A stretch of 64,000 nucleotides of DNA from Epithemia pelagica. Taxonomy: Eukaryota > Bacillariophyta > Bacillariophyceae > Surirellales > Surirellaceae. Of the stretch, positions 9,374-18,928 are shown piece by piece. Location: positions 2,666,001 to 2,730,000 of the forward strand of contig OX337234.1 in NCBI GenBank assembly GCA_946965045.2, given 5' to 3'. Every line of letters begins with the position of its first letter. The stretch's first letter is position 1. Below the pieces are notes generated by a model. That model saw nothing but the letters and a program-made list of their open reading frames with translations, made no database searches and had not been told where the DNA came from. The translations under genes and the position numbers were made by a program.

Positions 9374-11194
9374 ATGATGCACTATCATCGAAGACCTCAA
9401 GCGTCTTCCTATCATCATCATCATGCTTTGAATCGCCGATCTATGCCAATGGTTCCTTCGTCTTCCTTCTCGTCATCCTCGAAACAAGGAGCCGTTGCCT
9501 TGACGCTTCGGTTATTGCTGGTCAGTTTGGCTGTGGTAGCCATGTGTATCATGCTTTTCAACCTTTCGTTTGCTTACACGCGTCTGGCAAATCATCATCA
9601 TCACTATCATCACAACAGCAATCACAATCACCTTCACCACAACAGTGGCCCCAATGGCGGCGACGGAACATTATCATGGCAGGAGGGCATCAGGAATAGG
9701 CTTCCCAATCGCCATCGTCGTCATCGAGAAGGTCTTCAACGCGATCAATTTCAACAGGAAGAGCATCCACCACAATACCAACCAATGCACAATGGTGCTG
9801 TCTCGGAAGAGCTTGCTGGTCGAGGCGAAGCAAAGAAGAACAAAATCAACAATGACTGCAGCGTGATTTCCTCCATTAATGATATGTTACGATGCTATCG
9901 CCCTGATCTTGTGGATCGGCTGTATCGAGGCTTGAAACGTGTCCCCGAAGCATGTCGTCGTCGTCTGTCTCACTCCACGTTGCGACAAAAAGAAACCATC
10001 CATGGAGTAGCTGTCAATGCCACAACGGAAATGGAGTATCGAATACACAATTGGACCCAATTACAAACCTGTTTGGGATTTGTGCGGAATCACCCTACGT
10101 CCGCCACAAAAACGAAAACCAATGTGATTGATACAATTCATATATTGGGAGAGCGTCACTCCGGCACCAAATTTGTTCAACAAGAGCTTCAACGATGTTT
10201 TCCTCGATCCTCCACCTTTCGTGTCCATCGCGATTTGGAACGATCCAAACACTTTTTCCAACCTCTCAATTTCAACTGTCCACGCGACAAATTTCACAAC
10301 CTTGGCAAGCCAGAATCGGGAAGTGTATTGCAGGAGGATTACAGCAACCATTTGATTATTGCGGTCTTTCGGGATCCCATGGATTGGGTTGAAGCCATGA
10401 GACTCAAGCCCTACCATGCTCCTATGCACATGGCTGGTTTTTCGGGTCCACAAAATGACATTGTGCCGTTGGATTGGAAAACCTTTCTCTCTCAACCTTG
10501 GACGACCAAAACGACTGGCACCAACCAGAAAATCAGTGGAACGACAGCCGCAACGACGGCGTCGTCTCCCAACGACGAGAATGCAACAATCAAAACTTGT
10601 CGCTACGGCTTTGCCCCACACGAAATAGTTCCCTGCTTTTACAATCGCGATTCGAAGTTCATACCTCCAAATCGGATCCGTGGCTTTGAACCGATTTACG
10701 AACTTCAGCGAAATGATTTACTGAGAGAATCGCCTGCCACAACCACAAAACTTCAAGCGTCGTCATTGACCCGCCGTCATCTTCCCTTTGACAATATCTT
10801 GGATCTTCGTGCCGAAAAAATCCGACATTTGGCCTTGGAAATTCCCTTGCTTTTGCCTAATTTGGGTGGGTATTGGCCGGTACGATACGAAGATTTATTG
10901 CAATCCGGAATGCAAGACTTGGTGGATTGGATTTCCCATAATTTGAACATTTCTTCACCGTGTCACGCAAGCTCTGTGAGTTTGCACGAACCGTCACGAA
11001 AACAACGTGTAGCGACCGGGCCGCAGTTGGACTTGCTCAATAAACGTCAAAGCAACATGCCAAAGGAGCAAAAGCAATGGATTCAATCACATTCGTATGT
11101 TCCGATGGAGGAATTGTTGGGATACTTCCAAACGGTCGATGGCAAAGATCGAATACCACCGAGCATAGACAAAGGATTGCCCTCGAAGAAGTGA
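9374..11194 (+). CDS. Type-II membrane sulfotransferase-like protein
   Basis: About 606 residues from the first ATG; the open frame begins at a TTG 45 bases earlier. A Ser/His-rich cytosolic tail is followed by one hydrophobic anchor (about residues 38-62, LRLLLVSLAVVAMCIMLFNL), then a His/Asn-rich stem. The lumenal domain has a PAPS-type P-loop, HILGERHSGTKFVQQEL (about residues 255-272), and a second conserved block, IIAVFRDPMDWVEAM, resembling the 3'-phosphate-binding motif. This is the layout of Golgi sulfotransferases that use PAPS. The substrate cannot be told. An Ala/Thr-rich insert (about 390-415) is probably a loop. It is a different subfamily from the gene at 61727, whose P-loop is GPPKTGTTT. 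Confidence 0.7.
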   Translation: MMHYHRRPQASSYHHHHALNRRSMPMVPSSSFSSSSKQGAVALTLRLLLVSLAVVAMCIMLFNLSFAYTRLANHHHHYHHNSNHNHLHHNSGPNGGDGTLSWQEGIRNRLPNRHRRHREGLQRDQFQQEEHPPQYQPMHNGAVSEELAGRGEAKKNKINNDCSVISSINDMLRCYRPDLVDRLYRGLKRVPEACRRRLSHSTLRQKETIHGVAVNATTEMEYRIHNWTQLQTCLGFVRNHPTSATKTKTNVIDTIHILGERHSGTKFVQQELQRCFPRSSTFRVHRDLERSKHFFQPLNFNCPRDKFHNLGKPESGSVLQEDYSNHLIIAVFRDPMDWVEAMRLKPYHAPMHMAGFSGPQNDIVPLDWKTFLSQPWTTKTTGTNQKISGTTAATTASSPNDENATIKTCRYGFAPHEIVPCFYNRDSKFIPPNRIRGFEPIYELQRNDLLRESPATTTKLQASSLTRRHLPFDNILDLRAEKIRHLALEIPLLLPNLGGYWPVRYEDLLQSGMQDLVDWISHNLNISSPCHASSVSLHEPSRKQRVATGPQLDLLNKRQSNMPKEQKQWIQSHSYVPMEELLGYFQTVDGKDRIPPSIDKGLPSKK

Positions 11195-12564
11195 TGTCTT
11201 GCGACTCTGTTTGTGTTACAATGAGCATAAAAGGTTCTTTCCGATGTGCAAGCAACAGTTCACTAACAGCTTTTGTCTAGTACAATGGAACGTCGCGCTA
11301 TGTTTACGCATGCAACTTCACATGATGGAAACGGAACATCTGGACAAGGTTTATACTTTAAACGCATCTGGCCGTCAGTGCCTCTCGCTTTCCAACCCTG
11401 ATAGTCGGGTTGCACGGATCCTAAATGTAACTCCTGTCGTGCCCTGAAAGCAGTTCGGCTCTGGTTGCCGGCAGACGGAGCTAAGCGTGATTCCGATACT
11501 CCACTCAGAAAGCAGACTACATGACTGTTCAATTCAATGCGGATGGCAAAGGCACAGCGTGCCTCTCGTAGCTCCCATTTTCAATATCCTTGGGCAAAAC
11601 AAATATGAGGTCCTTCCACGAGCTATACACTTCCGGAGTTGAATCGCCACTGTATTCATAGACTCATTGATTGTTAGCTGAGAGGGGGAACAAGCAACAA
11701 AACGTCAAACATCAGAGTTTTCTCAGCTTCGAAGTAGAATGAGTGCCACCACAGGCAATGTTTGCTTGACTGATCCCATGTTGATTCTTGGATTTCTGAT
11801 TTCACACCGGAAAAATGCAGAGTTCGTTGCGCTGAATGACATTTTATAATACCTCGTTCTCAGGGAGTATAATTGGTGTCCATATACTTTCCTTTGAAGA
11901 TGACCCCGAAAAGTTGAGATTCGAAAAGATAAAAATCAAGAATGCCATGTATATCGAAAGAACAATGACAAAGACAATTCTCCAGTCCAAGCAACAAGTA
12001 ACAAGCGGCTCTCGTCGCATGCGACGTTCTCGAGCATGAAATGACGACGACGATATGGATGGTTGTACCATGATGCTAAGTGCTAGGTAGGTAAAAAGTA
12101 TTGAAATCTTGGACTGTGCAGAAGAACGCTGGTCCGAAATTTGGATTCTTTTGGAGATGCTCTCTTCCTCCGCTGATCGGTTAGCTGGTAGTGTCCTTGT
12201 TACTCTTAAACCCCTGAAAAGTCGCGATTGTCCGAATGTATCATTTTATGGATCTGTTCTCATCATGGTTACACTTACACGACGAGATTTTACCCCAATG
12301 ACGCGTCCGCTCGTCGCCCGCTCGGATTCCGGGCGCGGGTCTTTTGCTCTCACAGAAAAATCCCGTTTCGGCATCGAGGACCATGGCAATAACAAGGTAC
12401 GGAAAATAACTTGAAGCATGAAAATGAGGCCATAACTAAGGTTCATAGGTACAACATTGTAATTAGCGACGGTGAACATGCTAACTATTCAGGTTTCATT
12501 TCGATTGACAAGAAAATCATGACAAAGTTGTCGAAATCAGTTGGCATGTCTCGTCTAGCCTTCT
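11195..12564. other. Intergenic region, 3' ends of two convergent genes
   Basis: The flanking genes converge here. I see no repeat. One small frame with a membrane-anchor-like segment (11844-12071, minus) is listed separately; the rest shows nothing I can support. Confidence 0.4.
11844..12071 (-). CDS. Small hypothetical ORF with one transmembrane segment
   Basis: A 75-residue frame from an ATG. A basic stretch (RERRMRREP) is followed by a strongly hydrophobic segment WRIVFVIVLSIYMAFLIFIF, then a short polar tail. This looks like the N-terminal anchor of a type-II Golgi protein and loosely resembles the anchor of the fucosyltransferase encoded upstream on the same strand. No catalytic domain follows. 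It could be a relic of a truncated paralogue, a real micro-protein, or chance. Confidence 0.25.
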   Translation of the reverse strand: MVQPSISSSSFHARERRMRREPLVTCCLDWRIVFVIVLSIYMAFLIFIFSNLNFSGSSSKESIWTPIILPENEVL

Positions 12565-14727
12565 CTACAATGAGCTCGTTGCATTCATCTCCAAAGGTGG
12601 GCTTGTCTCATTGATGTTGGGAGCATAGAAAAACTCCAACGGATTGTAGAAATCTTCAATCATGAGCTTTCCAAAATAGTTCTCGACACTTTCCGCTCCA
12701 TCATGAAATGTATCCACGTTTTCCGATATGATACGGATACGCAATGGCAACTTGTCAACCACAAACTCGACCGAGTCAGAATGATTCATCGGAGTGGAAA
12801 TGGTAATGTTTTGAGGCCACGTCAAAAATGTGACGCGAGATCTAGCATCTTGCACACGAACATGCCCTGGATTTACGTGTTGGTAGACTGATGAATGCGC
12901 ATCCAGTTTGGTGTCCAGACGAAGCAACATCTTGTTCGACCACGCCCGTGGCGACAAGGACGTCAAGGCAATATCCATGTCAATGACCCCGTCTACCTGG
13001 TGTACCGTTCGAACGACTTGGTCATTACCAAGGGTAACAGCTTCTCTGACATTGTCACCTGCTAGGCAGTTGTTATAGGACGTGGAGACACTGTTGATGG
13101 GTTGTACGTTTACTGGGTCAAGCGAAGCGGCGTCACTCCAGGTTTCGACCACAGGATGGTGCAGCAAGCCCGTTCGGCCATCAATACAGGTCTTTCGAGG
13201 AATATGCAAGTCTTGAACACTTTGTTCTGTATGGTTCCATCCTAATCCGTACATCCGAGCATAAGCCCAGCGACAGGTTCGACATGTACCATGAGTTTTG
13301 GTCATTTTCATTTTGGCGTCAAAGTCTGGTTGCGGTAGTCGACGCCATTCGTGGTACGAACTGTACAAGGTTTTGTTGTTTGCCACTTTTACCAGGTATT
13401 GAAACAGGGCCTCCGTGTTGGGAAAGTCATTGACGAGAATGAGGGAGTTTTTGGGCGCATGTTCTCGTACATTTGGCGCTCCAAAGTAAACGGGAACCGT
13501 ACCCGCTTCTAAAGGTCCCCACAATTTTTCCGTAATGTAATCTGGAACGCATTGATTTTCAAATGCGAAGTAAAACAAGTACTTGTTCATGATACTTACC
13601 TTGTTTCGAGGTGTTGCCCCAGGTGGCAGGTTCGCGTTGTGCTCACATTTGGAGACAGACTCCACTTTGAAGGGAATGTCATTAGAAGTTGCATTTCCCA
13701 CCTGTATGGCTGCACTGTTTTGTGTACTGTTTTGTGACGGTGAAGCAAGTCGGGACAAGTCTTTAATGAGCTTTTCCCGGTGATTTCGACTATGACAATT
13801 CCGGGCTAGGAAGACTCCACCACGAATGGCTTGGTCAAAGTCCACTGGTTCTGCGTCCCAGATCTTGTATTCCACGTCGTTGTAGTACGGAAGAGGGATA
13901 TCTGATTGGTAGGAGCTTGTTGAATAGAAATGATCGTTTTTCCATTCCATTGCGCGGATTTCTAGCTCCCTATAGTTATGCGGTCCTTCCATCGATGCTG
14001 TGATTCGCCAATTAGTTCCCTCGATATTCCTCTGATTTTTTAGAGACATTACTCCCGATTCTTGACACGGTATATCACAATCTGGAAATGGCTGGGGGCT
14101 TCCTCTGGCATTGATGAAGCGAGCATGCACTGGAGGCATATCAGTTCCGTGAATGTCAGGGATAGTGGGAAACAAATGTCCTCGATCGAAGCACCCATCC
14201 GCGATAGCAATGATATTGTTGGGTGATATGGTACTTCCACAAAGATGGCGTTCCTTCTCGTATGGATTGTATACAAAGACAGTAGGTGATAAGCTAGAAT
14301 CACCGCATGCTGCATGATAATCAATTGAAAAACCATTTGTTGTTTCTGATGTCGTTCGCCGACACGAAGTCATGGTGGTTCCATTCAAATGTTCTTTCCC
14401 AAGAGTTTGTTCCATTGTCAGAAGTTTTCGAATATAGGCCCGATCCAACACCGCAAGTCCGATTGGATCTTCTCTCACATGTGGTATGATGATTGAATAG
14501 ATTTTGTCGTTTCCGGTGGGAAAAAGTGTGGTCCGTTGCTTGTCTGGGGTTGCGATGTTTGCTGCAATATGGTCAGAATGTTGGACAGTATCAAATGTGG
14601 ACATTAAGGTCGTCATGTAAACCAAAACAAGCACTGGAAAGACGGCTCTCCCATGGAAGAAGCCTGATATCAGCGACTTCCGTCGACTTTGGCGTTTTCG
14701 TGGGAATGGAATTCTCGACGATCCCAT
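12565..14727 (-). CDS. GT10 alpha-1,3-fucosyltransferase-like protein
   Basis: A single exon of 720 residues from ATG. A short basic cytosolic tail (PRKRQSRRKS) and a hydrophobic anchor (about residues 27-44) make it a type-II Golgi protein. The GT10 signature is clear near residues 382-415: YLFYFAFENQCVPDYITEKL followed by W.PLEAGTVPVYFGAPN, the GDP-fucose-binding region. A conserved Cys pair (CRTCRW, about 490) follows. The enzyme would transfer fucose from GDP-fucose to GlcNAc on glycans. It is longer than typical GT10 enzymes (about 350-500 residues) because a C-terminal region of about 200 residues beyond the catalytic core appears to be an extra beta-rich domain of unknown role. Several N-x-S/T sequons are present in the lumenal part. 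Confidence 0.85.
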   Translation of the reverse strand: MGSSRIPFPRKRQSRRKSLISGFFHGRAVFPVLVLVYMTTLMSTFDTVQHSDHIAANIATPDKQRTTLFPTGNDKIYSIIIPHVREDPIGLAVLDRAYIRKLLTMEQTLGKEHLNGTTMTSCRRTTSETTNGFSIDYHAACGDSSLSPTVFVYNPYEKERHLCGSTISPNNIIAIADGCFDRGHLFPTIPDIHGTDMPPVHARFINARGSPQPFPDCDIPCQESGVMSLKNQRNIEGTNWRITASMEGPHNYRELEIRAMEWKNDHFYSTSSYQSDIPLPYYNDVEYKIWDAEPVDFDQAIRGGVFLARNCHSRNHREKLIKDLSRLASPSQNSTQNSAAIQVGNATSNDIPFKVESVSKCEHNANLPPGATPRNKVSIMNKYLFYFAFENQCVPDYITEKLWGPLEAGTVPVYFGAPNVREHAPKNSLILVNDFPNTEALFQYLVKVANNKTLYSSYHEWRRLPQPDFDAKMKMTKTHGTCRTCRWAYARMYGLGWNHTEQSVQDLHIPRKTCIDGRTGLLHHPVVETWSDAASLDPVNVQPINSVSTSYNNCLAGDNVREAVTLGNDQVVRTVHQVDGVIDMDIALTSLSPRAWSNKMLLRLDTKLDAHSSVYQHVNPGHVRVQDARSRVTFLTWPQNITISTPMNHSDSVEFVVDKLPLRIRIISENVDTFHDGAESVENYFGKLMIEDFYNPLEFFYAPNINETSPPLEMNATSSL

Positions 14728-14879
14728 CCTTATCCTTGCCAGACAAACTTATGGTGGAGACTCAGTATCAGCTCGTTGGATCGACCTTGCGGCACATTCA
14801 GTGCTGTTTGACTTGACGACGAAGAAACCCGAACCTGTTGTCTTCCCAGCAACTTCCGGTAATGGACTCAAAACGTAGT

Positions 14880-15655
14880 ATTAATACTTCCCGGTGTCGA
14901 GTCCTTTCAAGGAGGGACCGCCCGGCGCGGAGGGTAGAATGACGAGGAGGGCAATGGTCGAGGAGGGCGCACGCCCGACAAGACAATTGCCCGTCGAGTC
15001 ATTCTCCCGACAAGCCGGGCGCGCCCGACGCGAGAGGACGGCCAGACACAGGGAAGTAGTAAACTTACTCCCTATCAAGCTGTGTAGGTAGTGAGAAATT
15101 CCTAGAAGCCATGTCACAAAGTGTCACACAAGTGTCTCACAAGTGTCACACACGAAAGGGAAACCGTGCGACTCGCACGAAACTACTTCCCGGTCGTACA
15201 AAAAATTCTTACTGTAGTATAAAAATGTGAGACGAACTACCTACACAGTCTGGTATGGAGTTAGTAAGACTACTTCACGGTGATTCAATCCTTTAGAGGA
15301 GGGTCGCCCGGCGCGGAGGGTAGAATGACGAGGAGGGCTTATGTTCGAGGAGGGCGCATGCCCGACAAGACATATGCCCGTCGAGTCATTCTCCCGACAA
15401 GCCGGGCGCCCGACGAGGAAGGAATGAGAAATCACAGGGGAGTAATCTGCTTACTTTATATCTAGATATGTAGGTAGTGACTACGGCCCGGTTTTATTAT
15501 GAGATGGGATGTCGCAGGGACATAATGTTCCTTGCGCGGCTCACCCATGATGTCGCGCGATTCGCACGATTACTACTTCCCGGTCGTACAAAAAAATTCT
15601 ACTGTAAAATAAAAATGTGAGACGAACTACCTGCATAGCTGGGTATATAGTTAGG
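14880..15655. repeat. Two tandem copies of a ~387-bp GC-rich repeat
   Basis: Blocks starting near 14888 and 15273 share CCCGGCGCGGAGGGTAGAATGACGAGGAGGGC-type sequence (here split over about 32 bases). Blocks near 15184 and 15573 share ACTTCCCGGTCGTACAAAAA and AAAATGTGAGACGAACTACC. The period is about 385-389 bp. Each copy contains an internal inverted repeat (AGAATGAC ... GTCATTCT) that could form a hairpin. No ORF of note is present. It lies upstream of the fucosyltransferase start. Confidence 0.85.
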
Positions 15656-15778
15656 TAATCCTTCTACTACTCAGAGTATCGTCACGATATAACATTCTTC
15701 ATTATCACACAGTACTACCTCTGATATGATCATACTAGGTACAGATTATTTCAATATGAGGAAAACATCGAGACTCTC

Positions 15779-15868
15779 GATGAATCGAGAGTCACGGATG
15801 TCGGAGGATTTGGTAGATGTCGGATGATGTCGGATGACGTCGGATGATGTCGGAGGAGGATGTCGGAT
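15779..15868. repeat. GATGTCGGA short tandem array
   Basis: Repeated GATGTCGGA(T/G) units of about 9-12 bp can be read directly between about 15796 and 15868. The reverse-complement motif CGACATC is arrayed about 200 bp further on (16021-16091), so the two arrays face each other. Confidence 0.8.
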
Positions 15869-16020
15869 GTTTTTATCGCCAAAAGAATATGTACTCTCCA
15901 GCAGTTGGAATTCTTCAAGATAAATCACAAGGTTACGAGTCACTGATTGACGGTAGGCCCATCAACTGAAGGAGTAACGCTGGATAATGAGGCAAACCAT
16001 GTTTGCGCGCGAGCCCGAAA

Positions 16021-16091
16021 CGACATCAAACGACATCAAACAACATCAAACGACATACCTTTCGACATCGAACGACATACCTTTCGACATT
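16021..16091. repeat. CGACATC short tandem array, inverted partner
   Basis: CGACATCAAA and CGACATACCTTT units repeat here. CGACATC is the reverse complement of the GATGTCG core at 15796-15868. Together they could form a large imperfect hairpin just upstream of the retroelement. Confidence 0.75.
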
Positions 16092-16657
16092 CCCGTTTGT
16101 TCCATACAAGAAGAGAATGGTAAGGCTCTGTATTCGACTGAGTTCAGAATGAACGTGTCGGGTAAGCCGGCAGGCTAAGGGGGTCGCATCGTACCGCCCC
16201 CGGTCAAGAAGGGACCGACGGACGAACGAGGAACGGACATTGCACCCAAAGAAGATCCCATAAGATTTGCAAGGCTACGTCGTCGTTTGTTGGGGCAGTC
16301 AAAATGACTATACCCAACAAACATACTTTGACGATTCATAAATCGTCGGAAAGAAGGGTTGAACGGATCACCAAGGATCTGATCACCCATTGGACCCGTG
16401 ATTCTCTTCTTTCGCTTCGCTTTTTCGCCTTGTCGACCGTGCCATCCACCTCATTTGTTTTCACCATGACGTTTGCGTGGGGAGGAACTCCGGATTCTTC
16501 GCCTTTCTGTGGGGTCGTCAGGTGAGTCTGTTTCTGGTGGGAGTGTGACCGGGGGGGGGGGGGGAGCCTGCGTTCGGGTTCTCTCTACGGTGTCGTTCGT
16601 ATTGAACAGTCACAGTTCGATACTGTGTGTCGTGGATTCGTTGGCGCAGGGCAGCGC

Positions 16658-18841
16658 ATGTGTGTTCGTTCGGATTGTCAAGTGGCTTTGCATTCCCAAA
16701 AGAAGAAGACGTGGAGTTCGCTTGTGGGGGATGATACCACCGCCATCTTCATTCGTGGTTCAAGTGGGACAACTTCTGCTGAAGCGCTGGGTACAGTCTT
16801 TTGTACACCTGTGCTACCGGGACAGTGTATGCGAGGCGTGGACTGGAATGAAATGGAACTGAGTCCTCGTACATTGGAGAGTTGGCAAGCCTCGTTTACA
16901 GCCCTTCGGAAGGCTTCCTCCGAGTCGGGTGAAGGCGTGGATCCCACAACTGCGGCTCAGTTCATGGAGACCACCAAGTCCGTAGTAGATTTCACCATGA
17001 CTCCGCGCCCGAAGAAACGATCAGTGGAAGTGGAAACGGTTATGGACGATGACGATGAAGACGGTTTGGTTACACCCAAGCTCAAACGCCGCGAAATTCC
17101 CTGGAAGGACGTTCCTACTGATATCAGTACCTCAACGCCCACCTTAGCGGTAAGGATCCTTCAAGGAGGAGCGTGGAGCAACCTGGTTGAGAATGTCACC
17201 ACACTTCGTGACGATCTTGCTCGCGAAGTGGCGGATTGGCGCGTGTCTGAAGAGCAACAAGAAGAGCAGGTTGACAAACTGGATCTCAAGCTATCGGTCC
17301 TTCATGAATTGCTGGGAAAGCGACCGTCTCACTTTGGGACGCGATTGGCTTTTCAAGTTCTGGATAGTTGCGTATCGAACATGGCGACGGTCGAACAGTT
17401 GGTCATTGAACGTTTGAATCAACAAAAGACTCCAAGCTCAACTCGAGACGATTCGTTTCTTGAAAGCAAGCTTTCAGCATTGGACACTCGAGTTGGATTG
17501 TTGACTGGCCAATTCAAGGTGCTCGTCAAGAAGGAACTTGAAGCTTTCTTGGCAGACACTTCAACTGATTTTCGTTTGCAGTTTGTTGATCCGACCTTGT
17601 CGTTACTCTCGCGGTCGTCGCGCTCTCCCACGGATCCCGGGGGAAAATGGGCTGATGCCCTACAACATTTGCAACAGCGGTTGGCGAGTCTCGAACAAGC
17701 GCATGCAACGAACGTATCAGGTTCGGGAGGGTCAGGAGGCATGAGTTCGGGCGGTGGTTCTTTCAATTGGTCAACTGGAGGGCTTGCTTCAGGAATAGGA
17801 TCACAGACAGGATTGGGAGTCCGTTTTGGTTCGTCACCCTCTCAGACAAATGGTGGAAAGGATGTTGGAGGAGAAGTAGGTGTTGATGTGGCGAAGCTGC
17901 AGGAAGATGTGAAAAACTTGCAGACGATGTTGAAGGAGTTGAAAGAGCAAGTGGATACCGATTCAATCCCGATCGGATCGATTATCTTTACTTCTCGTGC
18001 CTTTTGCGTCACTTGGATGGAGTTGCACCATGCCGCATCGGACCCTCACGTTTTTGTGGATGCCATCTCGTTGCTCTCTTTGGCGACATCGGATGCTAGC
18101 CCAGACGAAGAAAGGGCAGCCAACCAACGAGCAACCACGGCCAAGGTTAGGGATAAAACACCCTATCACACGGCCTATATAGCGTCGTTCAATCTCGAAG
18201 TACCACCGTTGTTGGGGAAAGGGTCTGATCAAGCAACAACGACGAAGACCCGTGCTCTCGGAGCTGTTCCACGTTTTGCGGACTTTCACCCTCCGTCGGG
18301 GCGTGAAGGCATCCACCAGCGCATTTTGGATTATGTAAAGGACGGTGTGCATACAATAGAGCAAGCAGTGGGTGAGCTTTTTGCATTTGGGACGGAACCG
18401 TCGAGTGTTGCCAAGGAACTGCTCTTGTGGAGTAAAACCTTTTGGGATGAACTCACTCATTGGATGGTCAGGTACCACGCTCAGGTACAGGCGGAAAGTG
18501 AAGCAAGCGAACAGGAAGTGTGGATTTTGATATCCCACTGCGTTCGAGCTGTGTTCAAGAGCCTCAGGGAAGCTCGTGCATCTGGACAAGCTTCCAACAC
18601 TCCAGGTGGGATGCTCTGGGGTACTCTCAAAGCACACCGAGTAATGCAAGAGTACCGTGCTGCAGATTTTAGCGGCCATCCGAGGATTGCGCTCATTCTC
18701 CATGAGCATTTGATTAGATTCACAACACCGCGTTCCAAATTCGACACACTTCAGATGAGTTTGAATGATAGGCTGGACAAAATGCAACGGGCGGTAAATC
18801 AAGCAGTTTCGTCCGCGAACAAATCGACAAAGAAGACGTGA
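16658..18841 (+). CDS. Gag-like ORF1 of the DIRS-like element
   Basis: About 727 residues from the first in-frame ATG; the frame opens at a GTG 33 bases upstream. An acidic/basic region with a nuclear-signal-like RPKKR is followed by a predicted coiled-coil region around residues 175-290 (heptad-rich, EEQQEEQVDKLDLKL). A Gly/Ser-rich linker (about 355-400) and a second short coiled coil come next, then a globular C-terminal region. No CCHC zinc knuckle is visible. Position and composition fit the structural protein of the element. I have no sequence family to name. Confidence 0.6.
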   Translation: MCVRSDCQVALHSQKKKTWSSLVGDDTTAIFIRGSSGTTSAEALGTVFCTPVLPGQCMRGVDWNEMELSPRTLESWQASFTALRKASSESGEGVDPTTAAQFMETTKSVVDFTMTPRPKKRSVEVETVMDDDDEDGLVTPKLKRREIPWKDVPTDISTSTPTLAVRILQGGAWSNLVENVTTLRDDLAREVADWRVSEEQQEEQVDKLDLKLSVLHELLGKRPSHFGTRLAFQVLDSCVSNMATVEQLVIERLNQQKTPSSTRDDSFLESKLSALDTRVGLLTGQFKVLVKKELEAFLADTSTDFRLQFVDPTLSLLSRSSRSPTDPGGKWADALQHLQQRLASLEQAHATNVSGSGGSGGMSSGGGSFNWSTGGLASGIGSQTGLGVRFGSSPSQTNGGKDVGGEVGVDVAKLQEDVKNLQTMLKELKEQVDTDSIPIGSIIFTSRAFCVTWMELHHAASDPHVFVDAISLLSLATSDASPDEERAANQRATTAKVRDKTPYHTAYIASFNLEVPPLLGKGSDQATTTKTRALGAVPRFADFHPPSGREGIHQRILDYVKDGVHTIEQAVGELFAFGTEPSSVAKELLLWSKTFWDELTHWMVRYHAQVQAESEASEQEVWILISHCVRAVFKSLREARASGQASNTPGGMLWGTLKAHRVMQEYRAADFSGHPRIALILHEHLIRFTTPRSKFDTLQMSLNDRLDKMQRAVNQAVSSANKSTKKT

Positions 18842-18928
18842 GAGCTTCAAGAAAATGACCGCAACAGTCGTAAAACTACGAAACGAAAAACAACATCAAG
18901 CGAAGAATTGGAGACTCAAGATACCAAG

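Noticed and set aside
17963-18850. 295-residue minus-strand frame opposite ORF1 of the DIRS-like element
   Set aside because: Antisense shadow of the gag-like ORF; no independent motif.
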